Shown: piece after piece, positions 33,881-44,085 of the stretch
Layout of the letters: every line of letters begins with the position of its first letter
How positions within the stretch are numbered: the first letter of the stretch is position 1
Assembly: GCA_026873275.1 (NCBI GenBank)
Contig: JANTUC010000003.1
Coordinates: 930,001 to 994,000 of the forward strand
DNA: 64,000 nt
Source: Pseudopithomyces maydicus
Lineage: Eukaryota > Ascomycota > Dothideomycetes > Pleosporales > Didymosphaeriaceae
Direction: 5' to 3'
Notes under the pieces: model-generated
Database searches by the model: none
What the model saw: the letters and a program-made list of their open reading frames with translations, nothing else
What the model was told of the DNA's origin: nothing
Translations under genes and position numbers: made by a program

Positions 33881-34720
33881 TCATCGAAGGTTACCTATGA
33901 AATGCTTTGTCCTCCGAGCGAAGGATGATCGGGGACCAGTACTCGACGTTCGCTCGGCGATCAAGTGATAAGCTTGCAAGCTATTTACTTGAAAAACATG
34001 ACTACCACCCCACAAGAACAAACGAAAGATTCGATACGTTTCTTCGCCCCATTTAGCGATGACATGATTCTTGTTCGCGTCAAGACGCTTTGCCCACTCC
34101 GACATGGTAAGCTCGTAGTCCCGGGTCACTCAAACACCCTTGATTAGTTCGAAACCGTGGTAGAGTATCTCAATAATAACATCTTGACAGTCATGTACGT
34201 ATGCGTACCAGTCCAGATATACTCGCGGGTAAAAGTGCTCACAGCATACTTCTCAACAGCAGCCGAGCCGTCGAGGTACAATCGGCCGCCCGGTTTTAGA
34301 ATTTCCCAGACTCTGCTTGAGAACTCACGGTAATTAGATATGTGTTCGATCACACCAAACATGACGGCGTGATCATATGAATCTGTTAGCGTATAATTGA
34401 GAAAATCCCTCAGAAAGACCTTGCCGGGAAGATTGCTCTCTCTGATAAGACAACTGATGAGTTCATACGAATCCTCCATCATATTTAAGGCTGTGACGTG
34501 AATGTCACGGGTACCGCAGTACTGAGTTACGCCGCCCCATCCGCCACCAATATCGAGCACTCGCATACCCTTTTTGAGCCCCAGCTTCTGGAGCGGGGAT
34601 CGGCGACTTGTCAATCTGATCGATCAGTACCTATTCACATGTAGGCCAGGCTTACATATGCATGTATTGAACAGTTGAGGTAGTAAATCGGCTGGCATAC
34701 AGGTGAATTGGTAGTCAACA
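33881..34720 (-). pseudogene. degraded CFAS-like SAM methyltransferase
   Basis: Two minus-strand segments (34144-34614 and 33881-34129) read as one protein of the cyclopropane-fatty-acid-synthase-like methyltransferase family. Motif I is clear (GMRVLDIGGGWGGVTQYCG), followed by HAVMFGVIEHISNYREF, LKPGGRLYLDGSA and YIWTGTHTYMTV. The C-terminal block has YELTMSEWAKRLDAN, GEETYRIFRLFLWGG and NSLQAYHLIAER. Two lesions separate them. The frame shifts by one base near 34184-34191, and the correct downstream frame meets a TGA at 34130-34132 where homologues would be expected to carry Arg (CGA to TGA is a single C-to-T change). Upstream of motif I only a short fragment around TTSTVQYMH (near 34660-34690) is recognisable. 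The usual N-terminal third was not found. The gene ends tail-to-tail with the rhodopsin-fold gene. It would have acted on a lipid or polyketide chain. Confidence 0.8.
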
Positions 34721-37026
34721 AGATGTGGCATGTAAGATTATTTACGATTAGCTTTAATCATGAGTCTATTCTTGAATCGATATTTCAGCCACAGCATTCA
34801 TCTCCGACAAATGATCATAAACAAGTCGTCGTAGCGAACCCCGTCGCCCAAAAACAAAAAGTACATGCACTATGTAGCAAATCATTCAATCAGTCGACGG
34901 AGCGATGTTAATGATATACGAGCGGCCATAGCTGAATCTATGAACTGAATGTACTGATAATAATTAGAGGGTAAGAACCTTGGAAACTGTAAAAACACAA
35001 GTCGAGCTGGTGGCTGGGACATTCTCTGGTAAAGATAATTAACCTAGTATATGTTTGTTTTGTGTTTTGTATTTAGAGAAAGCGGCAACAGAGTAGCTGA
35101 CTGGAAGAAAATGCATAATGGATAAAACGCTGTCAACCCCTCTTGTGACGATTGAAAACCTAGTATATACAATATTCAAAAGACAGTGGAGAAAACACGA
35201 TACTGGCTGACTACTGTTGTCAACGGCTGACGTCACGTGAGAATCCACTAACCTTGAAAGGTTCCCAGGTTCCCAGGTTTAAAGCTCTAGAAGTCCGAGG
35301 CCAGGCCCTAAACCAGCCTTTTAAATGTGTATCAATCGTAAAGCAGCGCATAAATACTCTTTATGGAGGCAATTGCCTCCTTATTCTTGAAGTGTATGTT
35401 TTTCCTATTCACAAGGTTTCTCATATCAAGACTCAACAATGTTGTAGATTCAATGACCCTGTGGATCTAGTATTCGCATGACCACAACTAATAGTTGTGT
35501 TCTGTCTGCTGAGCTCATGGAAAAATACGGATCCAGAAGATCTTTATTTTTTTAGCTATGGGATTTGTTAGGGATCTGTGTAATGGAAAGTTGTAGAAAT
35601 TTAAGTAAAATTACACAGCAGCTCAGTGTTTTGTGCCTTTAATCTGAGACGCAAAGTTACATATATTAAAGAGGTTGGAAAAATGGGCGAAGGCTTTTGA
35701 AGATATCCAGGGCTGGGGATGATATCTGTCGGTCTTGAAATTAGAGAGACATGGTAATGCAAAGGAATTGACCGAGGATGACCCTTTGGTTCCCAACAAG
35801 TTATCCAACTCCGAAGAAGAGAAATGCACGGTGAAAAGACATGATTGCCCACATAAATTGTCTTTCTCTTTGGTGAATTGGAAGCCTTTAGAATAAATGC
35901 GGAATTTGTTAGATTGATGTGAACTCCAAGTTCTTACCTTAAGCGGTGTAGCTCTTGGTGCCTACTATACCATTTTCCCACTGTAACCATGGCCTCGAAT
36001 TAAGCAGCCCGAAGCATAGCGGTAAAGAGGTATTCCAAAAGTTATACTGTCAATATCGATTATGTTCCATATCAGCTGCTTGTACATCAGATGTTTGTAT
36101 AATTTCCACAGGTCGAGAGGCCGGTCATGTGGACACTACATCTCAATGCATCAGAACGAGAATTTATCTACCAAGGAAATCAACAAGCGAAGCCTTTCTG
36201 AATTTTGGCCGCCATTGGATTCAAGTTCGAGGCAGTTTCAACTTTCAATGTCATCGAGATTGCCTTCGCGTACTAGCGCACCGACCATTCCCGTTGATTG
36301 TGAAAGATAAGGCTTCAATATGCACAGTACTCAGGTATCGTGCGGTCGTCTAGGTACGAAGTCTGCCAGTTGGTTTTGAATCAGCCCCAAAACCACATCA
36401 CCTTCTGTAATGGGAATTTCTCTCGCGCGAAGTTGCTCGGTAATGGGTTTCAACGAGCCTAGTCACCGCGCTAAACTCCTTTTCCCGTGCAAACGAGGCA
36501 ACCACAGCGACGTCTGGATGTTGTTATTGGACAAGCTTTTGGTGTCCAGGCCTCTGTGTACGGGACGCCACCCTTAATGTTGCTTGCAGGGGCACAAGCA
36601 ATTCCAAGATCTTAGGATTCTCGGAAGTAATCAGCCCGGGCATCATGCATCATACAGACTAGGTAGTGCTCCGCTGTTGTGATGCCACCACAAGTGTGAA
36701 TTGCGTTATTCTGTGTATATTTATTTCAGTATATATGTATCTCGATACATCATCTCAAGTACTTTAATTACCAACATGCTTTACCTTTCCACAGCATTGC
36801 TGCTTCACCTAAACACCATCCATCATACGACAGACTCCACGAGCGCCTTCCCTAAGAAGCAAGGCTGTCATCATGGATAATCAAGAGTTAATTCCTTCGT
36901 CTCTTGTAGCAGAGATGTCGCGCGAGTAGTCCAGATACCCGGCTTCAACCGCCTCTAATCGGCTCGAGTAGCTATCTAGGCATCATTCTATGTCAAATAC
37001 GGTACAGATGCTCCAGTTCTTGAAAG
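34721..37026. other. gene-poor, relic-like region downstream of the cluster
   Basis: About 2.3 kb, more AT-rich than the flanks. Open frames are short and broken. A minus-strand fragment near 35601-35852, a plus-strand one at 35955-36353 and a minus-strand stretch near 36360-36470 (reading SLKPITEQLRAREIPITEG) look somewhat protein-like, but I cannot match them to a family. They may be remnants of lost cluster genes or of a transposon. No terminal repeats were found. Confidence 0.4.
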
Positions 37027-37033
37027 TATAAAG
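37027..37033 (+). promoter_or_regulatory. TATA box of the cysteine-rich peptide gene
   Basis: TATAAAG lies 105 nt before the ATG at 37132, followed by a CT-rich leader. Position and sequence fit a fungal core promoter. Confidence 0.5.
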
Positions 37034-37131
37034 GTCACGCTGAAGTCTCTCCAATACATCTCTTCACCCCACTGCTCCATACAATCTCCTCGCTACACCA
37101 GAAGCACTCAATTCACTCCACTTCTTTCAAG

Positions 37132-37311
37132 ATGCAGCTCAAGGCCACCATTTTCATCATTGCCACCATGGCGCTGAGCGTTCTCGCCAACCCCGTTCCT
37201 GGCACCACTGCTATCGAGTCTACCAACGACCTTCTTAGCAAGCGCATCTGCTACTGTCTCTGCGACCCATGCACGGGCAACTGCAAGCTTTGCGACTCTG
37301 GTACCAAATAA
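37132..37311 (+). CDS. small secreted cysteine-rich peptide precursor with a Kex2 site
   Basis: A 59-residue open frame. The start MQLKATIFIIATMALSVLA is a clear signal peptide (one Lys, hydrophobic core, Ala-x-Ala-like end, cleavage likely after residue 19-20). A short propeptide follows (NPVPGTTAIESTNDLLS) and then Lys-Arg, the Kex2 cleavage dibasic, at residues 36-37. The predicted mature peptide is about 22 residues with six cysteines in the pattern C-x-C-x-C-x2-C-x3-C-x2-C. That suits three disulfides or metal binding. A TATA box lies 105 nt upstream, and a canonical 51-nt GT..AG intron with a CTGAC branch site (37318-37368) lies just after the stop, supporting transcription of this strand. 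Codon use is strongly C-ending, as in expressed genes. Candidates are an effector, an antimicrobial or a signalling peptide. No family was recognised. Confidence 0.8.
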   Translation: MQLKATIFIIATMALSVLANPVPGTTAIESTNDLLSKRICYCLCDPCTGNCKLCDSGTK

Positions 37312-37317
37312 ACGGCC

Positions 37318-37368
37318 GTGAGTACGTTGATCGATGACCTAGACACTCGACTGACACTTTGCAAACAG
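37318..37368 (+). other. probable 3' UTR intron of the cysteine-rich peptide gene
   Basis: GTGAGT donor, CTGAC branch point at 37351-37355 and CAG acceptor at 37366-37368 form a textbook 51-nt fungal intron. It starts six bases after the stop codon. If it is skipped or retained, the protein does not change. Confidence 0.55.
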
Positions 37369-38455
37369 AGAACGCCAGCTTCGCTCCACTCAATGAATTT
37401 AATAACCAAGAGGACGAGCATGTTTGGAAATTGGATGTATTCATCAAGGCACTTGAACGAGAACCAAAGTAGCACAGTCAGCAATTAAACGTCCAATTTC
37501 TCTATCATCAGAAGTTTATTCAACGAGATCAATGCAAAGAGCCGTGTTTTTGCCAATTTAGTGAAGTTGTTCTCCCAGCCTGTCGTCCCCAAGCAAAAAG
37601 AAGGTTCCGACACACTGCTCTGGTAGTATCGGAACTTGCCATGAACTGCCCTCCCGTGAAACCTGTTGCCGTCATTCTTACATGTACGATTGGTGGAAGT
37701 GGAACTTGGAGGAATCCTTTTCCAAAGCTGGGCTTGATCATAGGTGCGATCATCCCAGCCAGATACTGGATTCGGCTGGCTTAGGCCTCAAGAACCGCTT
37801 CATAGCTACTGCACTCCTATTGCGTGACTATGTATGGTTGGTGTGTAGGTCAGAGCTCACGAAATCTGGAATCGTTTACAAGACCCCCAGATGGTAGGAA
37901 CACTACTGAGCCTGAATTTTCATTGTCCCAGTGTTTTTGAAGAACTCCATCGCAGACTATTTCGAAATCCTTGTGAAGCTGAGATTGTGCAGGCGGGTAC
38001 CAGGGGAGCAGGAATGGCCTTTGATGTGAATCCTCACCAAAAAAAAAGCTCCTAAGAATTGTAATGACATTCCTCCTGGTCCTGCTGGCACTTTCTTCAA
38101 GATGTTTTTAGCTCTACAACAGGCTGCCCATATGAAAGATTTGTTAGATACGAAATGTATATGGAATTTCTGTCGCACCCGGCTGAGGTACTTTGGCGCT
38201 TATCGCTGTTCTTTGTGCAACGCACCATCTGTTTCCTAGTTGATCGATGCATAATGTTGGTCATTTAATGGTATATATCTTGGTAGGAACGTGGCATGCA
38301 TATTTTTATGTGTAAATGTGAAACATTGCCAGCCGTGGTATCTCGGTTTCGCTCGCTCAGATTCCCCAACATGCGTGAAGCGTATGCGTATGTATATATC
38401 CTCTCTTCCCAAACGCCTTATATGAACAATCCTTCAAAAGCCGATGAAACCCGTG
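37369..38455. other. intergenic region, no gene recognised
   Basis: About 1.1 kb between the peptide gene and the GTP cyclohydrolase II stop. Short minus-strand frames near 37529-37753 and 37957-38178 have no domain. AT-rich stretches near 38230-38410 fit a 3' flank. Confidence 0.45.
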
Positions 38456-39702
38456 TTATTGCTGCGTGAGCATATGCTTGAATTTTTCGATCTGTTTCTT
38501 GTCAGTTTGTGTCCATGTGATATGCATCGTACCGGAAGGGAACTCACCTTTGTGCTCAAATATTTCTCCACCTCCTCACTCTTGATTCCCGCCTTCCCGC
38601 CCGTCTTCCAGGCCAAAGGTACCATAGCTACCCGCTCCTTGACAACCACCTCACGACCCGGCCCTTCCACCGCGCGAACCTTGTCCGGGTTATTCGTCAA
38701 CAAGCGTATTCCCTCCTCACCACCCAGTCCCAAATCCACCAACATGCTGGTCGCAAGTCCATAACTTCGCGCATCGGCCGGGTGTCGAAGGAGGACATTC
38801 GCTTCGTACGTGTCGTTGCCCAAGTCCTGCAGATTGTACGCCTTCAGCTTCTCGCCAAGCCCAATGCCGCGACCTTCCTGTCGGAGGTAGATGATGGCGC
38901 CACCGGAGGGCGATATGCCGGGATTGGACATGAGGCGCGCGGCTTCGTCCAGTTGCTCGCCGCAATCGCAGCGGGCCGACCACACCGTCTCGCCAGTATA
39001 ACACTCGCTGTGGATGCGCACTAGCGGCAGCTGAGAGTCGCCCGCGTCACTCGCGACATCTCCGGCTTCCGAGGATGCAGAAGACGGCGTCAGGGAACCG
39101 TCAGTGTGGACCTTGGGCATCACAGCCTCCTCCCTCTTCAGCTGTGTGACACGGCTATGGGTTCGTCCTGGGTAGAGACGCCCCACGTATGCGCCTCTTG
39201 TCATGCGATCGAGTTCCGTCTCGCCCTCCCGCTCTCGATCCAGACTCCTCGACCGTATGTTGTTACCGAACACGATGGCCAGGTGCTCCTTGGTGTCGAC
39301 ATTGTTCCGGTACACATGTAGCCACATCTCATGTCCGGTCGTCGTGGGTATCCTCGCGCGGACCTCGCATTCTACAACCGGGAGCTCTTCTAGAAGCTCC
39401 GGACGCGGCGTGTCCGTCGAGCGGGAAGTGTCAACGGGGACGGAGCGGGGCGGGCGCGGGCGCGGATCGGAGGGGGTGAAGGTGCCGGGCGTGGCGGGAG
39501 GTGTGAACGCGGGGCTTAGGAGGGACGGAGGTGGCGCCTGGGACGTTCTCCTATCCTGGGTATGTTGTGTGGCTGCGTCGTTCTGGTCGTGCGATATCGA
39601 GTCATCTTCGAATCCGTAATCGTCGAGGTGGTGCGAATGCTCCGGTTGCGGGGAGTGCAGCGGAGGAAACTTTGGAGACGAGTGCGCGGGGAGGTCTGGC
39701 AT
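38456..39702 (-). CDS. RIB1: GTP cyclohydrolase II, first step of riboflavin synthesis
   Basis: Converts GTP to diaminohydroxyphosphoribosylamino-pyrimidine, formate and pyrophosphate. The core reads VRIHSECYTGETVWSARCDCGEQ, with the zinc ligands C-x10-C-x-C. It is followed by IIYLRQEGRGIGLGEKLKAY (catalytic Arg and GTP contacts), the LQDLGNDTYEAN block and TNNPDKVRAVEGPG. About 150 residues before the core are Pro/Ser-rich, with an insert between the two parts of the N-terminal domain, as in fungal Rib1. A C-terminal intron (38492-38547) has a GTGAGT donor after STK. Its removal gives the short end IEKFKHMLTQQ and a stop at 38456-38458, whereas reading through gives an unlikely Ser/Arg/Asn tail. 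I chose ATG 39702 (MPDLPAHSS), giving about 396 residues. The same frame is open to ATG 39921, which would add 73 residues of low-complexity sequence, possibly 5' UTR. Confidence 0.94.
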
Positions 39703-40118
39703 GTTGGAAGGTGTGGAGAAAGAAACAACTGCGCTGCGCAGGGGAATTGTGTCAAGAACAAAAGTCACAGAAGGCGTCGAATGATGAAAGTGCGGATCAC
39801 CGAGGCTTTTGCGAATCGGCGGGGTCTCGCAGACGGGTTCCGACCCCCATCCTTCGGTACCTGGACCGCCGGCTTTAGGCCGGGGAGGTGATTTGATAAG
39901 CAGCCTTGTCATCATCTTCAAATCAATCGTCGCAGAAGAGACCGGCGAGTCATTTGTGAAAATTACCGAATATTTCTAACACTGTCGTCATTTGTCTAGG
40001 GTCTTCAGATGCCATCCTGATCATGCCCTCATCGTTTCATGAAGTTCGTATCCAAGGGAACAAGGAATAGGTTGTCCAACACCCTCCCCTGCATAGGCTG
40101 AACACCCACGTCCATGCC

Positions 40119-41684
40119 TTAGTCAACGCGTCTTTCCCTCCCCCAAACCTCATCCGCGTTTCTCTTGCCCTTGGTCTCAGGCACGAACCAGCTGATGAAA
40201 ACGAAAAAGGCAGCAGAGAGTGCCGCAAAGATGATGTATACTTTGCCGTGCAATTTTGCGCTCGCAAGCGGGAAGAACTGCGCAACGAGGAACGTCGCGA
40301 TCCAGTTGGCGGCGAGAGCGATACTTTGAGTCGCACCGACCGCCTCTGGGCCGACCAATTCAGCCGACAAGATAAAAGGGACTGGACCAAGTCCCACCGC
40401 GAAAGAAGAGACGAAGAGCAGTACGGCGACAGCAGAGAGCACCGGGATGGAGCGCATAATCCCAACGGCTAGAAGAAGAGAGCCGATGCCCATCCCAGCA
40501 AGCGACTGGAGTAGACACACCTTTCGCCCGAGTTTGTCGGGCAATGGTGCACAGCCTGTGGTGACCAGGATGTTGACGGCCGAGACTGCGAGATTGAGCA
40601 GAGCCGAGTTGGAGGCAAGCAGGTCTGCCAGGAGCGAGACGCCATACATGACAATGCTGTTGATACCGCTCAGCTGCTGGGCGAGCATGATCATGATGAC
40701 GGCGAAGGCGGCCTTTTTGTAATCAGGATGCCGAAGGACCTGTCCAATACTGAGTGCTTCCTCTTTGCCATCCTGGTTCTTCGGCGCCGAGGGCTCGTCA
40801 TTGTGAAGCAGGGTCTGCTCTTCGTCTACTTTGAGTCAGCATAATTCCATTCGCGGGCGTAGGGGTACTGTATACCATTCGAGTCCTGTACACCACCGAC
40901 TCCCCAGGCGTTGAACTCATCGATGATATCCTTGCCCTCGCCTCTGATGTGTCGTAGTACTTGCTTCGCCTGTGACGTGTGACCTTGCTCAGCCAGGTAC
41001 TTGGGACTCTCTACCGAGAAGAACAGGCCAAGCAACTGGAGCACGCCGATGACACCGCCGGCTGCCAGTATGACCCTCCAGTATTGGCCGTGGCTCAAGA
41101 AGTAGCCGAGCAATTGGGTGAACAGGATGCCGACATTGCACATGATCTGTGTAAAGGCGCCGAAGAATCCCTTCTGGGCCGGCGGTGCGATCTCCGAGAT
41201 ATAGATTGGCACCACCACGACGGATGCTCCGGCTCCAACTCCTGAAAGCAGACGGCCGGATGCCATGACTCCGATGCTGGGCGACAGGGCCTCGAAGACA
41301 GGTCCTACGATGAAGAACAGGGAGGTCAGTTGCATGGTGCGTCTCCGGCCGTACCTGCCCGCCAGAGGCCCTGCAGAGAGGGCACCGAGCAAACCTCCAA
41401 GGGTGTACATGGAGCCGACGACGCCCCATTCGGTGGGCGTCATCTTGATGCATTGCGGGAGGCCGGCGGCGGCAGCGACGATGGAGTTTTTCTTGCAACG
41501 GATGACATCTTCGGGGGCGTTGAGCTCAGACTGCAGTGGATTGTCAGTATGGCAAGGAAGACGGATGGTTGTGGAGGGAGCGATGTACCAGGTGGAAGCC
41601 AAACAGCAGCGGGCCAAGGGTAGCGACGAAGAGCACGTAGACGAAGTAGGGCGTGAGGTCGCTGAACCACGAGCGGGGGCTCAT
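40119..41684 (-). CDS. MFS sugar transporter (hexose transporter family)
   Basis: A 12-TM sugar porter of 485 residues after splicing. Exon 1 (41589-41684) encodes MSPRSWFSDLTPYFVYVL and TM1 ending LFGFHL. Exon 2 (40876-41530) starts SELNAPEDVIRC and carries the sugar-porter motifs: GGLLGALSAGPLAGRYGRRR (GRR/K motif, loop 2-3), GRLLSGVGAGASVVVVPIY, then EIAPPAQKG and VESPKYLAEQG (PESPR-like). Exon 3 (40119-40825) starts DEEQTLLHNDE and includes LAQQLSGINSIVMYG (QQLSGIN of TM7), LPDKLGRKVCLLQS and the terminal VPETKGK. Both introns are GT..AG and in phase. The text resembles the yeast Vps73/Ybr241c branch more than plasma-membrane Hxt proteins, so a vacuolar location is possible. That is an inference. 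Confidence 0.92.
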
Positions 41685-42864
41685 GGTGGGCAGCTGCTGT
41701 ACGTATGCAGCAAGGTTCGCGGAGGGATGTTATTGCTATGCTGGTGCACCTGGACAGAGCGACGTGTCAGTGCGCTTCCAAGGTTGCCCAGGTGTGTGTC
41801 GCGTCGAGTGCTTGCTTATGGGTACATACCTACGACGCAACTATGACATGCCACACGCCCAAGCACGTACCCCTGCGGGCGTCGATGCACCGTACCTACA
41901 GTGTACACTACAGTGCAGTAGGCAGGCGGTCGCTTCAGCAGAAGCAAGGCACCAAGAGAGCACAGCAGCTGGGCAGCCCGGACGCGCGATGGCAGCTCGG
42001 GGAGCAGCCTGGGCGGCGTGGGGAATGGCCGACTGGTCCCTTCCGACATGAGACGTGCGGCTCTGCGGGGGCCCAACAGTGCAGCCAGTCACTGTGCAGC
42101 CTCCTACCAGCGCGCGTCTGGGCGCTCAACCCCCCAGGGCAATGTCGCTGCTGCATGCTGCTCCTCCTGCTGCTGCCGCTGCTGCTGCTGCTGCTGCTGC
42201 CGCTGCCCATACCGCACGCTGACTGCAGCGGCCCGGCGTCCTGCTCTGCATCCACAGCGCGCTGCCCACTTGCCTCTTCTCGTTCCATCTCCACATTCGC
42301 CGTCCCGCCGCCCCGCCCGCGTGCACGCCATCTGCCGAGTGTGGACCGCAGAGCCCATCTAAACGAGCAGCGATGAATCAGCCTTCGTCTAATCCTCCGT
42401 CCTCAGGAGGCCCGCCGTCGGTCCGTCCACAGCTGCGGAACAGTGTCGTGGCTGCCTTCAACGGTTCGTAGCTTTCGTCGCTCCGCCCGGGAAGCACTGT
42501 GAACTGTCAAGGCTCCCATCGTCGTGTCGTCACATCGTCGTGTCGTCACATCGTCTTGTCGCGCCGTCTCCATCTCCACTGTCGCTGCCGTCCTATTTCT
42601 GTTTCGCAATCTCCTGTTTTCTTTGTCCCTTCCCTTGCCCTCCACCTCGAGATTGCTGAGTTGATCATCGACCATCCACTCTCGCCTACTGCTTTCCCGA
42701 CGCCCATTTGTCACCCCGGCTTGGGTTGGCTGCCGTCTGACTCGCATATTGCTATACGTCTACTTTTCCTCCATCACCACATGACCGTACTGCCACTCTT
42801 TCTGTGATTGTATTGTACAAGCACTAAATCTGCCTGGGCAGACCCAGCCGATTCCAAAGACGCC
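41685..42864. other. GC-rich intergenic region, 5' flank of SSN3
   Basis: This 1.2-kb stretch contains many overlapping GC-rich open frames without domains and a CTG microsatellite. An ATG at 42373 opens about 31 Pro/Ser-rich codons that could be an upstream SSN3 exon. The remainder looks like promoter and 5' UTR. Confidence 0.5.
42169..42206 (+). repeat. CTG/CCG trinucleotide microsatellite
   Basis: A run of mostly CTG triplets with two CCG interruptions, lying in non-coding DNA between the sugar transporter and SSN3. Confidence 0.75.
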
Positions 42865-44085
42865 ATGTTCACCGGCTACACCACGAAAAAGCGTGTCAAC
42901 GAGCGATACAAGATCATCGGCTTCATCTCTAGCGGCACCTATGGACGCGTCTACAAGGCTGAATCTCGCAACCCCTCCAATGCCGGCATGAGACTCTTCG
43001 CCATCAAAAAGTTCAAGCCCGACAAGGAGGGAGAGCTGCAGTATTCAGGCATCAGCCAATCCGCCATACGAGAGATGGCCTTGTGCACCGAGCTGGCACA
43101 CCCCAACGTTGTGCACACCGTCGAGATCATCTTGGAAGAGAAGTGCATCTTCATCGTATTCGAGTATGCTGAACACGACCTGCTTCAGATCATTCACCAC
43201 CACAACACCGGCGGCCAAGGCGGCCGCCAAGCCATTCCAGCGCGCACCATCAAAAGCATCTTGTGGCAACTCCTCCAAGGCCTTGTCTACCTTCATCGGA
43301 ATTGGGTCATGCACCGTGATCTCAAGCCTGCGAACATCATGGTAACTAGCGCCGGCAAAGTCAAGATAGGAGATCTCGGTCTGGCGAGACTGTTCTACAA
43401 GCCGCTCCAGTCTCTCTTCTCCGGTGATAAAGTCGTCGTCACCATTTGGTATCGTGCCCCTGAATTGTTACTCGGCTCTCGCCACTACACCCCTGCCGTC
43501 GACCTCTGGGCTGTGGGGTGCATCTTCGCCGAGTTGCTGTCTCTCCGACCCATTTTTAAAGGCGAGGAAGCCAAGATGGACGGGAAGAAGACGGTACCTT
43601 TTCAGAGAAATCAGATGCAAAAGATTGTGGAGATTATGGGCATGCCGAGTAAGGATCGCTGGCCACTTCTGACTGCGATGCCCGAGTTCCCACAGCTGTC
43701 CTCGTTGGCAGCTGGAAACCCACGATTCCATCGACCACAAGGGTTGGAGAATTGGTATCAAGGTTGTTTGAAAAATAACCAATATCCGCCTGGCACGGGC
43801 CCGGATACACCAGGGCCAGAGGGTTTCGATCTGTTACAGCAGTTATTGGAGTATGACCCCCAGAGGCGATTGACTGCCGAGAAGGCATTACTGCATCCGT
43901 ATTTTACAAGCCATGGGAAGCCAAGTGAGAATTGCTTCGAAGATTCGAAGATCAAATATCCTGTCCGTAGGGTGAGCCAGGAAGACAACGACATTCGTAC
44001 CGGGTCCTTGCCAGGCACAAAGCGAAGTGGCCTTCCAGACGACTCACTCATTGGGAGACCGGCGAAAAGACTCAAGGAGGCTTAG
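42865..44085 (+). CDS. SSN3: cyclin-dependent kinase of the Mediator kinase module (Ssn3/Srb10/Cdk8)
   Basis: Ssn3 phosphorylates RNA polymerase II and transcription factors as part of the Mediator CDK8 module with Ssn8, Srb8 and Srb9. The kinase domain is complete: glycine loop ISSGTYGRVYKA, the beta-3 lysine in FAIKKFKPDKEGE, and the Cdk8-type helix SGISQSAIREMALC. The catalytic loop is HRDLKPANIMVT, then DLGLAR in place of DFG as in this family, and IWYRAPELLLGSRHYT. The insert NTGGQGGRQ and the region after the kinase core also follow fungal Ssn3. A Lys/Arg motif (RPAKRLKEA) closes the protein, which is 406 residues from ATG 42865. The frame is open upstream of that ATG. A possible first exon at 42373 could splice to GACCCAGCC (about 42841) and add about 40 residues. 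Transcripts would decide. Confidence 0.95.
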   Translation: MFTGYTTKKRVNERYKIIGFISSGTYGRVYKAESRNPSNAGMRLFAIKKFKPDKEGELQYSGISQSAIREMALCTELAHPNVVHTVEIILEEKCIFIVFEYAEHDLLQIIHHHNTGGQGGRQAIPARTIKSILWQLLQGLVYLHRNWVMHRDLKPANIMVTSAGKVKIGDLGLARLFYKPLQSLFSGDKVVVTIWYRAPELLLGSRHYTPAVDLWAVGCIFAELLSLRPIFKGEEAKMDGKKTVPFQRNQMQKIVEIMGMPSKDRWPLLTAMPEFPQLSSLAAGNPRFHRPQGLENWYQGCLKNNQYPPGTGPDTPGPEGFDLLQQLLEYDPQRRLTAEKALLHPYFTSHGKPSENCFEDSKIKYPVRRVSQEDNDIRTGSLPGTKRSGLPDDSLIGRPAKRLKEA

